A stretch of DNA of 64,000 nucleotides from Marinobacter panjinensis (lineage in GTDB: Bacteria; Pseudomonadota; Gammaproteobacteria; Pseudomonadales; Oleiphilaceae): contig NZ_SZYH01000001.1 in the NCBI RefSeq assembly GCF_005298175.1, positions 2,790,001-2,854,000 of the forward strand, written 5' to 3'. The position numbers were made by a program, and so were the translations under genes. Below are positions 9,818-17,437 of the stretch, in pieces. Every line of letters begins with the position of its first letter. Positions within the stretch are counted from its first letter, which is position 1. The notes beneath the pieces are model-generated. The model did no database searches, was not told where the DNA came from, and saw only the letters and a program-made list of their open reading frames with translations.

Positions 9818-10533
9818 GCCGGACACTGACCGAACTCGCTACCGCCTCCATTCAATCTTTATTGGATCGTCTAGCGGCCCCCGCAACGCCCCCTGCAGAA
9901 TACAAACATATAATGTATCAGCTGGGCTTTGAGCATGGCAAAGCGCTCAGGGACAAGCTCGAAGGTAAATCTGTAGGAATCGCCTGTACAGTTGAAGACG
10001 CAGATTTTCTGGTACAGGGAATCATTGAAGGCTTGAGGGGTAGTGTTAGCTCGATTTCCGTAGCTTGCTTTTGGAACAAGCGTTTTCCTGGAGACGAAAC
10101 CAGAAATATTCCCGATACAGCACCCATCCAGAGAAAGTACTCCGAACCTACAATAAAGTCGGTAGATAGTCTTATTGTCGCAAAATCAATCATTTCTGGC
10201 GCTTGTGTCGTAAAAACGAATCTTACGCACCTTATTCGTGAATCGAATCCATCTATGATTTATGTAGTTGCTCCGGTGATGTTTACAAACGCCAAGTCGA
10301 ATCTTGAAAAAGAGTTCGCGAGCGATATTACTCGTCGCTTCGCATATTACTATTTTGCCCAGGATGATCAAAAATCTGCGGATAATAATGTCATACCGGG
10401 TATTGGTGGTAACGTGTACCAACGTTTGGGGTTTGAAGATCAGGATGATAAGAACCATTACACCCCGGAATTAGTGATCAACCGCCGCAGAAATCTTTCC
10501 TCCGGCAAGTCGACGCCTCTTTCCCACGCATAA
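9814..10533 (+). CDS. Degenerate uracil-phosphoribosyltransferase-like protein, second gene of the unit
   Basis: A 239-residue protein with the outline of a type I phosphoribosyltransferase. After beta strands comes SLIVAKSIISGACVV (near residues 114-128), located where PRTases carry the PRPP loop (DPMLATGGS in uracil PRTase). Later VIPGIGGNVYQRLG (near residues 195-208) resembles the uracil PRTase C-terminal signature VPGLGDAGDR. The acidic residues expected just before the PRPP loop are replaced by A and K, so it may bind a nucleotide without transferring ribose phosphate. It starts inside the stop codon of the nuclease-like gene, so the two proteins are probably made in step and may form a sensor-effector pair. 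That role is my inference. Confidence 0.45.
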   Translation: MSRTLTELATASIQSLLDRLAAPATPPAEYKHIMYQLGFEHGKALRDKLEGKSVGIACTVEDADFLVQGIIEGLRGSVSSISVACFWNKRFPGDETRNIPDTAPIQRKYSEPTIKSVDSLIVAKSIISGACVVKTNLTHLIRESNPSMIYVVAPVMFTNAKSNLEKEFASDITRRFAYYYFAQDDQKSADNNVIPGIGGNVYQRLGFEDQDDKNHYTPELVINRRRNLSSGKSTPLSHA

Positions 10534-10701
10534 ACTTAGACGCGGCTAACATCAATTCTCGACTCTCAAGTCGCTCTGAATTCTTTTCAATGATGCTGTA
10601 GCCGCCCATGCGTCACGAGAGAGAGTGGCGCTGAGTCTTCCGTCGTCCACATCTGGAGACGACATTCAGGTCGCAACTTTCCGTTAAGTAGAGAGGTTGC
10701 T

Positions 10702-10733
10702 GGGGCGAAGAGTCTAGTAGAGGTCTTCGCCCC
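10702..10733. repeat. 10-bp inverted repeat between convergent genes
   Basis: GGGGCGAAGA and its exact complement TCTTCGCCCC are separated by 12 bases. It lies between the convergent 3' ends of the PRTase-like gene (10533) and the AlpA-like gene (10745). There is no T-tract on either side, so it may be a weak bidirectional terminator or a 3'-end-stabilising hairpin. Confidence 0.55.
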
Positions 10734-10744
10734 GGGCACCATTA

Positions 10745-10957
10745 TCACTCAGCAGGCATCTCCTCATTCATGCGAAGCACCGCCTGATCAAATTCTTCAA
10801 TATCAGACCTTAGCCACCGAGTGGATCCTGAGCTCAGTTTTTTCCCGCGAGGGAATTTGCCTTCACGAATCCAGCGTCGGATAGTGCCGCGGGATACTGA
10901 GTAGTAGTTCCCCACCTCCGTATCCGTGAAGTACATTTGCAACGACGTATTTTTCAT
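10745..10957 (-). CDS. AlpA/excisionase-type helix-turn-helix regulator
   Basis: A 70-residue winged-helix DNA-binding protein of the AlpA/MerR-like excisionase type. YFTDTEVGNYYSVSRGTIRR forms the helix-turn-helix, followed by WIREGKFPRGKKLSSGSTRW, the typical 'W..G.FP.p....s.R.W' wing. Such proteins regulate, or act with, integrases of genomic islands and satellite phages; no integrase is visible here. Three ATGs lie in frame (10969, 10963, 10957). I chose the last because GGAG sits six bases before it. It supports the mobile origin of this region. Confidence 0.8.
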   Translation of the reverse strand: MKNTSLQMYFTDTEVGNYYSVSRGTIRRWIREGKFPRGKKLSSGSTRWLRSDIEEFDQAVLRMNEEMPAE

Positions 10958-11269
10958 CTGCATCTCCATTTAGTTTTGAGTACGAGTTAATGCTAAGAGG
11001 ATGCAAGCGGTCGTTGGGCGCTGTAATTTCGGGATTTAAGCAATTAGGCAAAGGAAAGAGCTGGAAGCACTTGAATTGGGGGCATCAGAGCTGAATCGCT
11101 ACAATACCCTCTAGGAAAATTTTCCATCGTTTGGGGCAGTTTGCCAGATCTTAAACATGATAATAATGCCTCTCGGAAGTCAGTTACGTTTCTCCTGATC
11201 TTATCTTCGGCTGCAGGCATGGTAGACTCTAAACGAAGTTATTATTTATTTACGCATGATCGGAAATCA
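10958..11269. other. Intergenic stretch without a recognised gene
   Basis: About 310 bases between the AlpA-like gene and the HNH gene. It presumably contains the AlpA promoter. It is AT-rich near 11,230-11,270. I see no convincing reading frame, attC site or RNA. Confidence 0.5.
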
Positions 11270-12157
11270 TTAATCAAGCTTTTGGGATCTTGAGCGTGCA
11301 CGAGGATCATACCCTTCCCAAACGCCACCTTTTGAACGGTTTTCATCCCCCCACATCGGCTGAAGATTCCGGTAATTAAAACAATCTTTTTGCTGCTCTG
11401 GATCACTCAGATCAAAGCTAACGCATGGACGAACGTGATCTATATGCCATTCCCCATAGTTTTCCCATGACATATCTGCGTCAAACTGACTCGATAAGTG
11501 TTCTTTAAGTTCGCTAATACTGCACCCAATCAAACTAACAGCTGACTCGCTCTTAGAATCTCTCGAAACAGCTTTATAAAGTCGATCTCGTAAGCTTTTC
11601 GATATTCTCCAATCAATATCTTCTTGCCGTCTTCGCTTTTCATATTCTCTGTACCACTCTCGGCTCTGATCAGAGTTTTTTCGATCTTTCTGTCTATCGA
11701 GATAATCTTCTCGATTCTCGTTGTACCAATTTCTAAATGAATGAAGCCGCTTTTCTCTAAACTCGGGACTGGTTTCCAATTTATCTTTGTGATCCCCATA
11801 CTCGCAATCCCAGCAGCCACCCGAGGAGGTCTTCCTCTTCGAAAGATGTCCAGACCGAGTACAGCGCTGGCCATCCCAATAAAAGCCTTCCCCCGCCTCT
11901 TTAGAGTCTGCTCTGGTCGATGGCAATTCATACCAATCATCAGGCACCAAGCCTTTACAATTTTCTCTATATATTAAGTTGCGCGCACGAGCGAGGGCAT
12001 TTTTTCCAGTAGGTCTCTCAATGCCTAGCTCTGAATAACGCCTTCTTATCAGCGTTGTTGAAACACCTAGATCGCTACTTAGTTGCTCATTAGTTAGGCA
12101 AAAGTTGTCTCTCAGATAATTATCTTCTTGTTCTGTCCAATTTTTCTTCTTGGGCAT
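11270..12157 (-). CDS. HNH endonuclease with Myb/SANT-like N-terminal domain
   Basis: A 295-residue protein. The C-terminus holds an HNH fold: GEWHIDHVRPCVSFD (near residue 238), then a 'CFNYRNLQPMWGDENRSKG' segment, the N...N/H half common in phage and homing-type HNH nucleases. The N-terminus (KKKNWTEQEDNYLRDNF, then LSSDLGVS) looks like a SANT/Myb or other helix-turn-helix domain for DNA recognition. In the middle, C-x(2)-C and other Cys/His residues (SGGCWDCEYGDH) could bind zinc. I chose the ATG at 12157 (MPKKKNW); the frame extends to 12295 but the added residues are unlike the family. The role may be homing, phage restriction or a mobile-element function; I cannot decide. Confidence 0.7.
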   Translation of the reverse strand: MPKKKNWTEQEDNYLRDNFCLTNEQLSSDLGVSTTLIRRRYSELGIERPTGKNALARARNLIYRENCKGLVPDDWYELPSTRADSKEAGEGFYWDGQRCTRSGHLSKRKTSSGGCWDCEYGDHKDKLETSPEFREKRLHSFRNWYNENREDYLDRQKDRKNSDQSREWYREYEKRRRQEDIDWRISKSLRDRLYKAVSRDSKSESAVSLIGCSISELKEHLSSQFDADMSWENYGEWHIDHVRPCVSFDLSDPEQQKDCFNYRNLQPMWGDENRSKGGVWEGYDPRARSRSQKLD

Positions 12158-12248
12158 AGCAAAAGCTCCAAGCCGAGGACTTATCGATATGAGGCATGCA
12201 TCTGACCTGATCGGGTACCTATGTCTATTCAGCATAAATTTCACGAAC

Positions 12249-12461
12249 TCATCTTGTAATAAAGCGAAGTCCAAAGAACGTTGCGGCGCTGACAACCAAT
12301 GTCCATAAAATTGTCAAATTAAATCTATCTTGATGAAACTCTGCTGGTGATGCCGCGTTAAAATCCACGTAACTGTCATAGAAAAAATAACCGAAGATTG
12401 ACCCTACAATGATCGCAACAATCAGTGAAAAAGCGAATTTTTGGAATTTCAAATTATCCAT
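12249..12461 (-). CDS. Small two-helix membrane protein (cassette gene)
   Basis: A 70-residue protein starting MDNLKFQKF, with two predicted membrane helices (about residues 9-27 and 49-65) and a short polar loop. It matches no family I know. The start is fixed by AAGGAG eight bases upstream, just inside the attC R' box at 12476-12482. The reading frame continues upstream through the attC, which I reject as coding. This is the last cassette of the array and has no attC at its 3' end, so that side may have been lost. Confidence 0.65.
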   Translation of the reverse strand: MDNLKFQKFAFSLIVAIIVGSIFGYFFYDSYVDFNAASPAEFHQDRFNLTILWTLVVSAATFFGLRFITR

Positions 12462-12475
12462 AGCAACTCCTTGCC

Positions 12476-12562
12476 ACATAACGCCAACCATAAGCGGCGC
12501 TCTGACAAGGGCGTCCGGTTGAGGGCCATCGGCCCGGAGCAACCTTCATGGCCTTGTTATGT
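12476..12562 (-). other. attC recombination site A
   Basis: On the minus strand the site starts with R'' ACATAAC and ends with R' GTTATGT, exact complements. Inside, CCATGAAG pairs with CTTATGG, leaving one unpaired G, the extrahelical base that orients attC recombination. A GC-rich imperfect palindrome (GGGCCGATGGCCC and more) makes the centre. The stop codon of the upstream cassette gene lies in R''. Confidence 0.75.
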
Positions 12563-12862
12563 TGATTTTCGCAATACATATACAGCCCGCACATCATCCG
12601 AGTGGGGCCCCTTTAGGCTTGGCTTTGGTCTTGATGGGCTGACGCATCTCGTCCTTCTGTTTTTTAACAGAACATCGGCGATCATCTTTTGCTCAGCCAC
12701 TTCAATTTCGTTTTCAGCCCAGTTGCTACCCAACTTGTTGATGGATTGAGGTGCTGAACGAAAACTTACTTCCTTCGACTCTTTATTTTCAACTTTGACC
12801 GGAATAGCGAACTCGCCACTTTCTAGGAGAGAGACAAAAGCATCTGATTTTTCGTAGTCCAT
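12557..12862 (-). CDS. Hypothetical cassette protein, 101 residues
   Basis: Soluble, charged protein beginning MDYEKSDAFVSLLESGEF; the C-terminal third is rich in basic residues (CVSPSRPKPSLKG). No family recognised, no signal peptide and no membrane helix. The start follows the attC R' box GTTGTGT by 12 bases, and the stop overlaps the R'' box of site A, so it is a complete cassette unit. An N-terminal acidic and C-terminal basic layout is seen in some toxin-antitoxin antitoxins, but nothing here proves that. Confidence 0.55.
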   Translation of the reverse strand: MDYEKSDAFVSLLESGEFAIPVKVENKESKEVSFRSAPQSINKLGSNWAENEIEVAEQKMIADVLLKNRRTRCVSPSRPKPSLKGPHSDDVRAVYVLRKST

Positions 12863-12874
12863 GTTTTTCCCTAA

Positions 12875-12964
12875 ACACAACGCCTTTGTTTAGCGGCGCC
12901 CCGCCAAGGGCGCCAGGTGGAGGCCATCATAGGCCGGAACTAACTACGACAACCTATTACGTGT
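12875..12964 (-). other. attC-like site B, degenerate
   Basis: The R' box GTTGTGT (minus strand, 12875-12881) and the central palindrome (CCGGCCTATGATGGCC then GGCGCCCTTGGCGGGGCGCC) align well with site A. The expected R'' box is poorly conserved (ACACGTA, 12958-12964), so arm pairing is partial. It is either a decayed attC or my placement of R'' is wrong. Confidence 0.5.
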
Positions 12965-13111
12965 CTTACTGTGAGGCCCACGAGAGCCTTGCTGGGTTAC
13001 CTTACAGGTGATCGTATCACTACACGCACGCCCTAACTCAAGTCGATAAACGAGCAGTTCATTCACTATCTTCTTGCAGTTCTTGCATCGGGTATAACTT
13101 GCGATTGGCAT
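12944..13111 (-). CDS. Small cysteine-containing cassette protein, 55 residues
   Basis: Short gene starting MPIASYTRCKNCKKIVNELL. A C-x(2)-C pair at residues 9 and 12 and further cysteines at 30 and 36 could form a small zinc ribbon; the tail is basic (SKTRNRLS). The ATG at 13111 follows AGGAAACACCT, a reasonable ribosome binding site. It sits between attC C and degenerate attC B, in the same direction as its neighbours, and its stop lies within site B. It is short enough to be missed by routine gene calling. Confidence 0.5.
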   Translation of the reverse strand: MPIASYTRCKNCKKIVNELLVYRLELGRACSDTITCKVTQQGSRGPHSKTRNRLS

Positions 13112-13217
13112 AGGTGTTTCCTAAATGGCGACTGGAACACCTACCCTAAATCAACCAAAAATCGAATTCTCAATTTTTTACTGTAGCAACCTCATGGTGG
13201 CGACGAGACCCTCGTGC

Positions 13218-13274
13218 ACATAACGCTGAGCACAGCGGCGGCCTTCGGCCGAGTACTGCTGCGATTTGTTAAAA
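13218..13274 (-). other. attC recombination site C
   Basis: A 57-bp site, minus strand from R'' TTTTAAC (13274-13268) to R' GTTATGT (13224-13218). The centre CTCGGCCGAAGGCCGCCG is a GC-rich palindrome, flanked by GCAGCAG and CTGTGCTCAGC as imperfect L boxes. It starts directly after the stop of the 13275 gene. The length matches short attC sites. Confidence 0.65.
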
Positions 13275-13742
13275 TTAACTGCGGCTAACCACAATTGGTC
13301 CCGTTTCTTCAATTTGATTAGGGATGCAGGACAAACCTGCGATACCGAGGTACTCCATAATCTCCGATCGAGTTAGATTGTTCGCCCCGTTGCTTTTGAA
13401 CGCATATTGAACCCAATGACCATCCTCATTCTTCGACCGGACAGTAAACCCTTGTTGAACAAACCATGAGCCCGGATTTCGGCTTTCAGCGCTATCTAAC
13501 TCATTGAATTTCGTCAGGCAGACATCCTCATCTAGCGGCGTGTTCAATTCGACCTTGAGCACGGTCGCAGGGACATTTTTCGAGAGCGTAATTCTGTGGA
13601 CCTCACGACCTTTTTTGATCAAATAATGCTCTTCTCCTGTTCGCTCCTGCGCGAAGATCTTGTCAAGAATAGCGTCAATAACATCGTGGTCTTCACAGTC
13701 ATAAACACCGAACGCTTCCCGTAGGTCTTCTAGATTACTCAT
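13275..13742 (-). CDS. Hypothetical cassette protein, 155 residues
   Basis: Soluble acidic protein starting MSNLEDLREAFGVYDCEDHD. No domain recognised. Residues about 45-75 (REVHRITLSKNVPATVLKVE) and 90-110 (WFVQQGFTVRSKNEDGHW) look like alternating beta strands, so the fold may be alpha+beta. No membrane helix or signal peptide. Both attC sites C and D flank it at the expected distances, making this the clearest cassette of the array. The function is unknown. Confidence 0.65.
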   Translation of the reverse strand: MSNLEDLREAFGVYDCEDHDVIDAILDKIFAQERTGEEHYLIKKGREVHRITLSKNVPATVLKVELNTPLDEDVCLTKFNELDSAESRNPGSWFVQQGFTVRSKNEDGHWVQYAFKSNGANNLTRSEIMEYLGIAGLSCIPNQIEETGPIVVSRS

Positions 13743-13762
13743 TGTGTCTGCTCTGATTTGAA

Positions 13763-13834
13763 ATTTAACGCTTTGGCTTTGCGGCGCACCGGAGCGCCAG
13801 CGTAGGTGCGTCCGACAACAGCCACTTGTTAGTC
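13763..13834 (-). other. attC recombination site D
   Basis: Minus strand, R'' GACTAAC (13834-13828) to R' GTTAAAT (13769-13763), the latter a full match to GTTRRRY. Arms TGGCTGTTG and CAAAGCCA pair with one extrahelical G. The centre contains GGCGCTCCGGTGCGCC. This is the best-formed attC in the cluster. Confidence 0.78.
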
Positions 13835-13841
13835 GATACCT

Positions 13842-14417
13842 CTATGGTATCTGAATGAGTTGATCTGCGCCCAAGACTACAAATGCTATCCCTACAATGA
13901 GGAGAACCAACGCGGTAACTTTCACCACTCGAAAGGTTAGCTCCCCCCTTTTAACCCGCTCCCACTCCTTTTTCAGAAGCGGGGCCGCCTCTTCTCTGAT
14001 CTTATCGCAATCGACGACCGTAGCTGACAGGTCTCCATTCGCGAAATCGGTTCTCGACTTCGATATAGCATTCCACAACTTGGCTTCCATAGACTGAGGC
14101 CGACGCTCTACATGCTCCGGATTTAGCCGTAGTTGGATATTCGTCAGACTCTCACGAGCATCCTTATAGGTTTCTCTGGCAACCTCAATGTATTCTTTCT
14201 CGGAGAGAGTCTTGCTATGTTCTTCAATTCTCACCAGTTCATGAATCGCGGCAGTAAGTCTAGAGATCTCTGCCCGAAATTCATTTATCCACTTCTGTCG
14301 GCTATCCGATACAGCGTTTTCTTTACTGCTAATCAAATTTAAAAAAGAAAAGAAGCCTGCTATCACTGCTGCAGAGATAGCGCCATATGCGATGATGGCT
14401 ATTGTTACTTCGTTCAT
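13842..14417 (-). CDS. Membrane protein of unknown function (first cassette gene)
   Basis: A 191-residue protein with one membrane helix at the N-terminus (MNEVTIAIIAYGAISAAVIA onward) and one near the C-terminus (about residues 166-183). A long, charged, probably coiled-coil cytoplasmic region of about 130 residues lies between them. No family recognised; the layout recalls membrane-anchored phage-defence or stress proteins, but no motif supports this. The ATG at 14417 has AAGGAA five bases upstream. It directly follows a core-like GTTAGCC, so it is the cassette nearest the former attI side. Confidence 0.65.
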   Translation of the reverse strand: MNEVTIAIIAYGAISAAVIAGFFSFLNLISSKENAVSDSRQKWINEFRAEISRLTAAIHELVRIEEHSKTLSEKEYIEVARETYKDARESLTNIQLRLNPEHVERRPQSMEAKLWNAISKSRTDFANGDLSATVVDCDKIREEAAPLLKKEWERVKRGELTFRVVKVTALVLLIVGIAFVVLGADQLIQIP

Positions 14418-14429
14418 AAATTCCTTTTT

Positions 14430-14465
14430 GGCTAACAGCAATTGGACTGAGATCTCAGTGATTGC
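14430..14465 (-). other. Core-like GTTAGCC plus 14-bp palindrome upstream of the first cassette
   Basis: On the minus strand GTTAGCC (14436-14430) has the position of an attI or attC R' box. Just upstream, ACTGAGATCTCAGT (14446-14459) is a perfect palindrome with outer arms GCAAT/ATTGC, making a compact hairpin. No matching R'' box is evident, so it could be a truncated attC, part of an attI, or an operator for the cassette promoter. Confidence 0.4.
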
Positions 14466-15095
14466 GAAAATTTGACCGCTTCATGATTACGGTCTTTTCA
14501 AACATTACTGATCAATCCAATAAAATTGTAAATCAACAGCTTAGCCCACGTCTCAAGTCTTTGCCACGTAATCATTTGACCTCTGTGATCTGTGCTAAGA
14601 ATAGTACTGAAGCTTCGCCGGGAGCCTGATTTGTGAACCATATCAACCAATGGGCCGGGAAGCGTATGACATGAGCTCACAGATTATGGGCTAGGCATCG
14701 TCGGTGTCATGCAGTGATCTGTTTGAATGCGCAGGATTTGTCGGCCTGACAACGACCGATTGGATAGATAATGGTCGTTTGTTGGACGCTCCCATAAACC
14801 ACATGGCAGTCGGGCACTAATGCTCCACAATCACGCACAACAAACTATAAGCAGAGAAGGTATCCCAGACGATCGGCGAGAGACGGTTGTTTTCTGCGAA
14901 GGCTCCGAGGCAGGTTCGAGGGCGCAACAAAGCTGGGTTGTAGGTTGCGACTCATCTGCATGATAAAATCAGGAGCAACGGAAGCGAAAGCGTTCGAGTG
15001 CAGAGATACTGCATTTCAGAACGACTTTGAGTGAATCGATCTGGATGAGGGGCGGTGTTGGGTTTATGTACCCAACCTGTACCCAGCCAGAAACG
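14466..15095. other. About 630 bases without a convincing gene at the island edge
   Basis: No credible reading frame on either strand. At 14747-14787 TGACAAC and GTTGGAC (the latter fits GTTRRRY) bound a 41-bp hairpin with arms CGACCGATT and AATGGTCG, which looks like a minimal attC but is shorter than known sites. Near 15,055-15,075 GTTGGGT and ACCCAAC form a small hairpin. An integrase might be expected here, but none is recognisable. Confidence 0.5.
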
Positions 15096-15123
15096 AAAAA
15101 GGGCCCACCCGAAGGTGCGCCCT
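15096..15123 (-). terminator. Rho-independent terminator after tRNA-Pro
   Basis: On the minus strand AGGGCGCACC-TTCG-GGTGGGCCCT is followed by TTTTTCG: a 10-bp stem with slight mismatch, a stable TTCG tetraloop and a T-run. It starts 14 bases past the CCA of tRNA-Pro and so ends its transcript. Confidence 0.85.
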
Positions 15124-15137
15124 AAGTCGTTGAAATC

Positions 15138-15214
<77 letters not shown>

Positions 15215-15314
15215 ATCAACGGCCGGTATTATACGGATTAAGTGGTTATTTACCAGCCCCCGGCGGATAAAACGGCATCCGTAGAGTTGCCGGGTTGCCA
15301 TGGCTGGCTGATAC

Positions 15315-15346
15315 CCGGAGGGCCGGCTCAGTAGCCAGCCCTCCGG
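15315..15346 (-). terminator. Stem-loop after glyS
   Basis: CCGGAGGGC-CGGCT and AGCC-AGCCCTCCGG form a strong, nearly perfect stem 8 bases beyond the glyS stop. There is no T-run on the minus strand, so it may stabilise the 3' end or act with Rho. Confidence 0.5.
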
Positions 15347-15353
15347 ATTTCCG

Positions 15354-17435
15354 TTAACCCGTGGTTGGCAGTACGGAGATGTCCGCCACCCGCAGGAACA
15401 GGTTCCGCAGCAGGTTGAGCATGGCCAGGCGGTTGTTGCGCACGGCCTCGTCGTCTGCCATGACCATCACTTCGTCAAAGAAGTTGTCCACTGGTTCCCG
15501 CAGGCTGGCCAGGGAGCTCAGGGCGGTGGCGTAGTCGCCCTTCTCGAACAGGGGCAGCACCTTCTCCGCCTGCTGGCGGATCTGCTCTGCCAGCGCTTTC
15601 TCGGCGCTGTCCTGCAGCAGATCGGTATCGATGGTTTCACCGATGCTGTCACCGCCCTGCTTGGTGAGAATGTTGGACACCCGCTTGTTGGCACCGGCCA
15701 GTGCCAGGGCTTCCGGTAGCTGGCGGAAGGCTTCCACGGCTTTCACCCGGCGGTCGAAATCCAGCGGGCGTGTGGGACGGCGGGCGTGTACGGCCAGATA
15801 GACTTCGGCACTGATGCCCTGCTCTTCATAGTGGGCGCGGAAGCGCTCCAGCATGTAGTCCACCACGGTGCTGGCGACGTTCGGCTCGGTGATGCTGCTG
15901 TGTTCTGCTTCTGCCCATTCGCACAGGGTCTGCAGGTCCAGTGGCAGCTCCCGTTCGATGATGATGCGCAGTACACCCAGGGAGGCCCGACGCAGGCCAA
16001 AGGGATCGCGGGTGCCGGACGGTGGCTGGTTGATGCCGAACAGGCCCACCAGCGAATCAATGCGGTCGGCAATGGCCACGGCGCAGCCGGTCAGTGTGGC
16101 GGGCAGGTCATCGCCGGCAAAGCGGGGCATGTACTGCTCGTTCAGGGCGCTGGCCACTTCCTCGTTTTCACCGTCATTGGCGGCGTAGTACTGGCCCATG
16201 ATGCCCTGGAGGTCGGTGAACTCCAGCACCATTTCGGTGACCAGGTCGGTTTTGGCCAGCATGGCGGCACGCTCGGCCAGAACCGGATCGCTGCCGATGG
16301 CGTCGGCGATTTTCTTCGCCAGCGCGGCAACCCGCACCGACTTGTCGTAGATGCTGCCCAGCTTGTCCTGGAACACGATCGGCTTGAGCTGCTCGATCCG
16401 GTCTTCCAGCCTGGTCTTGCGATCGGTGTCGTAGAAGAAGGCGGCGTCCGACAGGCGTGGGCGGATAACCTTCTCGTTACCGGAGATGACCTGGCTCGGG
16501 TCCTTGCTCTCCAGGTTGGCGACGGTGATGAACAGCGGAAGCATCTTGCCGTCGGCGGAGACCACGTGGAAATACTTCTGGTGTTCCTTCATGGAGGAAA
16601 TCAGTGCCTCGGCAGGCACATCCAGGAAGCGTTCCTCGAAGCGGCCCATCAGGGGTACCGGCCATTCGTTGAGGGCAGTGACCTCGTCCAGCAGGTCTTC
16701 ATCAATGACGGCCTGGCCGCCGGCTTCGTTCCTGGCGATAGCCATCACGCCGTCGCGGATCTGCTCACGGCGTTCGGCGAAGTCGGCAATGACGTAGCCC
16801 TCCTGGCGCAGCACCACTTCGTAGTCACCGGGTTTGGGAACAATCAGTGACTTGGGGCAGTGGAAGCGGTGGCCCCGGGTGTTGTTGCCAGGAGTCAGTC
16901 CCATGATCGGGGTTTCAATCACCTTGCTGCCGAACAGCATGATGGCCCAGTGGACCGGCCGTACGAACTCGGTACGGTGCGCGCCCCAGCGCATGCGCTT
17001 GGGGATGGGCAGCGCTGCCAGGGACTGATCCACCAGTTCCGGCATCAGTTCCACGGTGGGGCGGCCTTTTTCAATGGTGCGGTAAACCACCCAGGCGCCT
17101 TTGTCGGTTTCCAGAGTGTCCAGCTGGTCCGGGGTTACGCCCAGGGAGGTAGCGAAACCGGTCAGGGCACGGGTGGGATTGCCGGAATCGTCAAACGCAG
17201 CTTTCACCGCCGGTCCGCGCTTTTCCACCGGCTTGTCCGGCTGGGCGTCTTCCAGGCCGCGAATCCGCACCGCAAGCCGGCGTGGAGCGGCAAAGGCTTC
17301 TACCTTGCCGAAGTCGATACCGGCTTCTTCCAGGCCCCTGGTAATACCACGGCTAAAAGCGTCAGACAGCGGCTTGAGGGCCTTGGGGGGCAGTTCTTCG
17401 GTGCCCAGTTCGACCAGAAAATCCTGTGTTGCCAT
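15354..17435 (-). CDS. glyS: Glycyl-tRNA synthetase beta subunit
   Basis: Together with the alpha subunit (glyQ, two bases upstream) this charges tRNA-Gly; the beta chain binds tRNA. At 693 residues it has the usual length (E. coli 689). The N-terminus [19 protein letters not shown] is the beta-subunit signature. The C-terminal part resembles the arginyl-tRNA-synthetase anticodon-binding (DALR) domain, ending in [19 protein letters not shown]. The subunits are separate alpha2beta2 genes, as in most proteobacteria. No oddities seen. Confidence 0.98.
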   Translation of the reverse strand: MATQDFLVELGTEELPPKALKPLSDAFSRGITRGLEEAGIDFGKVEAFAAPRRLAVRIRGLEDAQPDKPVEKRGPAVKAAFDDSGNPTRALTGFATSLGVTPDQLDTLETDKGAWVVYRTIEKGRPTVELMPELVDQSLAALPIPKRMRWGAHRTEFVRPVHWAIMLFGSKVIETPIMGLTPGNNTRGHRFHCPKSLIVPKPGDYEVVLRQEGYVIADFAERREQIRDGVMAIARNEAGGQAVIDEDLLDEVTALNEWPVPLMGRFEERFLDVPAEALISSMKEHQKYFHVVSADGKMLPLFITVANLESKDPSQVISGNEKVIRPRLSDAAFFYDTDRKTRLEDRIEQLKPIVFQDKLGSIYDKSVRVAALAKKIADAIGSDPVLAERAAMLAKTDLVTEMVLEFTDLQGIMGQYYAANDGENEEVASALNEQYMPRFAGDDLPATLTGCAVAIADRIDSLVGLFGINQPPSGTRDPFGLRRASLGVLRIIIERELPLDLQTLCEWAEAEHSSITEPNVASTVVDYMLERFRAHYEEQGISAEVYLAVHARRPTRPLDFDRRVKAVEAFRQLPEALALAGANKRVSNILTKQGGDSIGETIDTDLLQDSAEKALAEQIRQQAEKVLPLFEKGDYATALSSLASLREPVDNFFDEVMVMADDEAVRNNRLAMLNLLRNLFLRVADISVLPTTG

Positions 17436-17437
17436 GA

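Larger units (their letters stand above)
12249..14436 (-). mobile_element. Integron-like gene cassette cluster lacking an integrase
   Basis: Five small minus-strand genes are separated by attC-like sites at 12476-12562, 12875-12964 (degenerate), 13218-13274 and 13763-13834, and the first gene is preceded by a core-like GTTAGCC at 14430-14436. Genes start 10-25 bases after the R' box in most units and stop at or just before R'', the usual cassette layout. No intI is visible on either side, so this is a cluster of attC sites lacking integrase (CALIN). Reading order of the array is right to left. Confidence 0.75.
1..15137. mobile_element. Genomic island next to tRNA-Pro (left end outside window)
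   Basis: Everything left of the tRNA-Pro gene is accessory: restriction-modification genes, a putative two-gene nuclease system, an AlpA-type regulator, an HNH nuclease and integron-like cassettes. To the right, core genes start at once with glyS. The tRNA is on the minus strand, so its 3' end faces this block, which is the usual integration side for tyrosine-recombinase islands. From about 8.9 to 14.5 kb the sequence is visibly more AT-rich than the core. No integrase gene is visible, and I found no second copy of the tRNA 3' end within the window. Island status is inferred from content and position; the left boundary cannot be seen. Confidence 0.65.

Noticed and set aside
12157..12295. N-terminal extension of the HNH protein
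   Set aside because: The additional 46 residues overlap the 3' end of a cassette gene and are unlike the Myb-like start; ATG 12157 is better.
12249..14436. CRISPR array
   Set aside because: The repeated parts are imperfect, differ in length, and enclose genes; pairing of end boxes and an extrahelical G fit attC instead.
1..15137. Prophage
   Set aside because: Only an AlpA-like regulator and an HNH nuclease recall phage; there are no structural, terminase or lysis genes.
15786..16850. 354-codon open frame opposite glyS
   Set aside because: Antisense of a GC-rich core gene; no ribosome binding site and low-complexity composition.
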